From: Actinomycetota bacterium
Lineage (GTDB): Bacteria > Actinomycetota > Thermoleophilia > Gaiellales > Gaiellaceae
Assembly: GCA_013816275.1 (NCBI GenBank)
Contig: JACDER010000070.1
Location: forward strand, 1-7,200
DNA length: 7,200 nt
Direction of reading: 5' to 3'
The notes below the pieces were generated by a model. That model ran no database searches and was not told where the DNA came from. It saw nothing but the letters and a program-made list of their open reading frames with translations. Below, piece by piece: positions 5,554 through 7,200 of the stretch. Within the stretch, counting starts at the first letter, position 1. The number at the start of each line of letters is the position of its first letter. A program made the translations under genes and the position numbers.

Positions 5554-6709
5554 GCGCGAGCTCGCCGACTACCGCGACGAGTTCCCGATCCTCGCCCACA
5601 CGACGTACCTGATCAACCACTCGCTCGGGGCGATGCCGGCGCGGGCCGAGCTCCGCGTCGCCGAGTACGCCCGCATGTGGAAGGAACGGGGGATCCGCGC
5701 CTGGGGCGAGGGGTGGTGGGAGATGCCGCTCACCGTAGGCGACCAGATCGGCCGGATCATCGGCGCGCCGCCCGGGACGACGACGATGCACCAGAACGTC
5801 ACCGTCGCCGAAGCGATCGTGCTCTCGTGCTTCCGCTTCGAAGACGAGCGCAGGCGGATCGTCTACGAGGAGGGCAACTTCCCCTCGGTTCGCTACCTCT
5901 ACCAGGCGCAGGCCGATCGCGGCGCAGAGATCGTCGTCGTGCCCGAAGGGCAGCCGGTGGCGGATGCGATCGACGAGCGCACGCTGCTCGTGCCGGTCAC
6001 CCACGTCCTGTTCAAGACCGGCGAGATCCAGGACGTGGAGGCGATCGTCAGGCGAGCGCACGAGGTCGGCGCGCTCGTCGTCCTCGATGCGTACCAATCC
6101 GTGGGGACCGTGCCGCTCGACGTGTCGCGGCTCGGCGTCGACTTCGCCGTCGGGGGCTCCGTCAAATGGCTCTGCGGCGGCCCCGGGGCGGGTTGGCTCT
6201 ACGTTCGGAGCGATCTCGCCGAGCGCCTCGAGCCCACGCTGACCGGGTGGCAGGCCCATGCGCGGCCGTTTTCGTTCGAGCCGGAGATGGACTACGCGCC
6301 GGGCGCCGGCCGCTTCCTGACTGGGACTCCGAACGTTCCCGCCCTCTACGCGGCGACCGCGGGCTACGACCTGATCGAGGAGGTGGGCGTCGAGAGGATC
6401 CGCGAGCACTCGATGCGCCAGACGGCCCTGCTCGTCGACCTGCTCGGGGCCGCCGGGTTCGACCTGACCGGGCCGCTCGACCCTGCGAAGCGCGGCGGTA
6501 CCGTCACGGTCCGCACACCGGGCTTCGCGGCCGTTCACGGCGAGCTGGCCGAGCGGGAGATCCTGTGCGACTTCCGGCCCGACTCAGGCCTGCGCCTCGG
6601 CCCGCACTTCTTCACCACCGACGAGGAGCTCCGGTTCGCGGTCGAGCAGATCGCCGCGATCGTCGAATCCGGCGCGCACGAACGCCAGGCCGGCGCGGCC
6701 GCCTACTAG
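5552..6709 (+). CDS. Kynureninase-like PLP-dependent enzyme (aminotransferase class V fold)
   Basis: This encodes 385 residues from ATG; there is no Shine-Dalgarno, but a -10 element suggests a leaderless message. The N-terminus has YLINHSLGAMP (19-29), equivalent to the YLDGNSLG start of kynureninases. Other expected parts are WGEGWWEMP (51-59), MHQNVTVAEA (79-88) in the PLP phosphate region, D179 in LDAYQSVGTVPLD (pairs with the pyridine nitrogen), and K205 in GSVKWLCGGPG as the Schiff-base lysine. The end carries CDFRPDSGLRLGPHFFT, with R342 and R348, again kynureninase-like. Q182 gives the D-x-x-Q pattern of class V desulfurases and aminotransferases, where kynureninases usually have a histidine-containing motif. 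The substrate is therefore uncertain: kynurenine hydrolysis is possible, another C-C or C-S lyase or a transaminase equally so. No tryptophan-catabolism genes are nearby. Its TAG stop shares CTAG with the converging gene. Confidence 0.93.
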   Translation: MRELADYRDEFPILAHTTYLINHSLGAMPARAELRVAEYARMWKERGIRAWGEGWWEMPLTVGDQIGRIIGAPPGTTTMHQNVTVAEAIVLSCFRFEDERRRIVYEEGNFPSVRYLYQAQADRGAEIVVVPEGQPVADAIDERTLLVPVTHVLFKTGEIQDVEAIVRRAHEVGALVVLDAYQSVGTVPLDVSRLGVDFAVGGSVKWLCGGPGAGWLYVRSDLAERLEPTLTGWQAHARPFSFEPEMDYAPGAGRFLTGTPNVPALYAATAGYDLIEEVGVERIREHSMRQTALLVDLLGAAGFDLTGPLDPAKRGGTVTVRTPGFAAVHGELAEREILCDFRPDSGLRLGPHFFTTDEELRFAVEQIAAIVESGAHERQAGAAAY

Positions 6710-7200
6710 GGCCAGACGACCGTTGCGATCCCGCGCGCCGCGTGCGCGACCCGCACGGTGCGCCGCAGCCGCAGGTCGCCGTCGAGCGTCGTGACCGTCC
6801 CGCGAATCAGCGACGACGTGACCACATTGCTGCCGATGGTCGTGAGGTTGAACGACCCGTACGGCACCGAGGCAATCCGGCGGATTCGGCCATTGAGCGG
6901 GTTGACGAGCTCGATCCTGCTCGCATATCCGCTCGTGAGATAGGCCGGCGTGCCCGAGAACAGACCGAAGGCGACGTGCTGCGGCGGTGTACCGACCATG
7001 ACCGAGAAGCGGAACTGCAGCGTGCGGGAGTCGAGGACTCTGACCAGGCTGTCCTCGGTCGAGGTGACGCAGAGCCGGGCGCCGTCCGGGCTGGTTGCGA
7101 CATCGTGCGCCACGAAGCCGGGATCGAAACGCCGGAGCAGGCGGGGATGCGCGGGCCTGGAGACGCCAAGACGGCGAGCAGTTCGTGCGCGGTCTCGGCC
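6706..7200 (-). CDS. YVTN-type beta-propeller protein, C-terminal part (5' end outside window)
   Basis: The frame is open from the TAG at 6706 to the right edge, giving 164 residues. The GTG at 7113 is not a credible start, because propeller-like sequence continues upstream (SRPAHPRLLRRFDPGFVAHDV). Blade motifs are clear: AHDVATSPDGARLCVTS followed by VRVLDSRT, then GTPPQHVAFG with AYLTSGYASRIELVNPLNGRI, and a last part with VPYGSFNLTT, VVTSSLIRGTVTTLDGDL and a closing strand ending VVWP. The HDV-SPDG pattern is typical of YVTN or lactonase-like propellers, usually secreted or surface proteins of unknown role. Upstream of about 7165 the frame turns into arginine-rich text (RDRARTARRLG), while the neighbouring frame reads AETAHELLAVL. 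One missing base near 7165/7166 would join them as LLAVLDVSRPAHP, so this gene is probably frameshifted too. Confidence 0.8.
   Translation of the reverse strand, partial: GRDRARTARRLGVSRPAHPRLLRRFDPGFVAHDVATSPDGARLCVTSTEDSLVRVLDSRTLQFRFSVMVGTPPQHVAFGLFSGTPAYLTSGYASRIELVNPLNGRIRRIASVPYGSFNLTTIGSNVVTSSLIRGTVTTLDGDLRLRRTVRVAHAARGIATVVWP

Noticed and set aside
5543..6538. Minus-strand open frame (331 codons) opposite the kynureninase-like gene
   Set aside because: It is antisense to a well-supported PLP enzyme, and its translation is Arg/Asp/Val-rich with no motif.
6706..7113. GTG at 7113 as the start of the propeller gene
   Set aside because: Propeller-like sequence continues in frame upstream without a stop, and no Shine-Dalgarno precedes this GTG.

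Overview
The window is strongly GC-rich, almost entirely coding, and shows the protein style of GC-rich actinobacteria. The signs are a large AAA-ATPase/TPR regulator, a CopC-CopD fusion, a leaderless -10 element placed just before an ATG, and several GTG starts. A deep-branching actinobacterium such as Thermoleophilia (Gaiellales or Solirubrobacterales) is a reasonable guess, but nothing in the sequence proves it. I see no rRNA, tRNA, CRISPR, insertion sequence or phage gene.

Layout from left to right: (1) 2-2176 (+), the C-terminal 724 residues of an ATPase/TPR signalling protein whose start lies outside the window. (2) 2173-2640 (-), a small secreted protein. (3) 2700-4866 (+), a tightly coupled three-gene operon: a 93-residue two-helix membrane protein, a 193-residue six-helix His/Met-rich membrane protein, and a CopC-CopD copper protein. 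(4) 4803-5553 (-), a class I SAM methyltransferase interrupted by a frameshift. (5) 5552-6709 (+), a kynureninase-like, class V-fold PLP enzyme. (6) 6706-7200 (-), the C-terminal part of a YVTN-type beta-propeller protein that runs off the right edge and probably carries a second frameshift near 7165.

The only clear intergenic space is 59 bases, at 2641-2699. All three convergent pairs overlap (4, 64 and 4 bases). One divergent pair shares its start codons inside a CATG. The most coherent functional unit is the copper operon: its junctions are TGATG and GTGA, each with a good Shine-Dalgarno, so the two unrecognised membrane proteins are probably made together with CopC-CopD and may act with it in copper or heme-copper handling. 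The rest looks like ordinary chromosomal gene content. I see no strong sign of a mobile or defence system.
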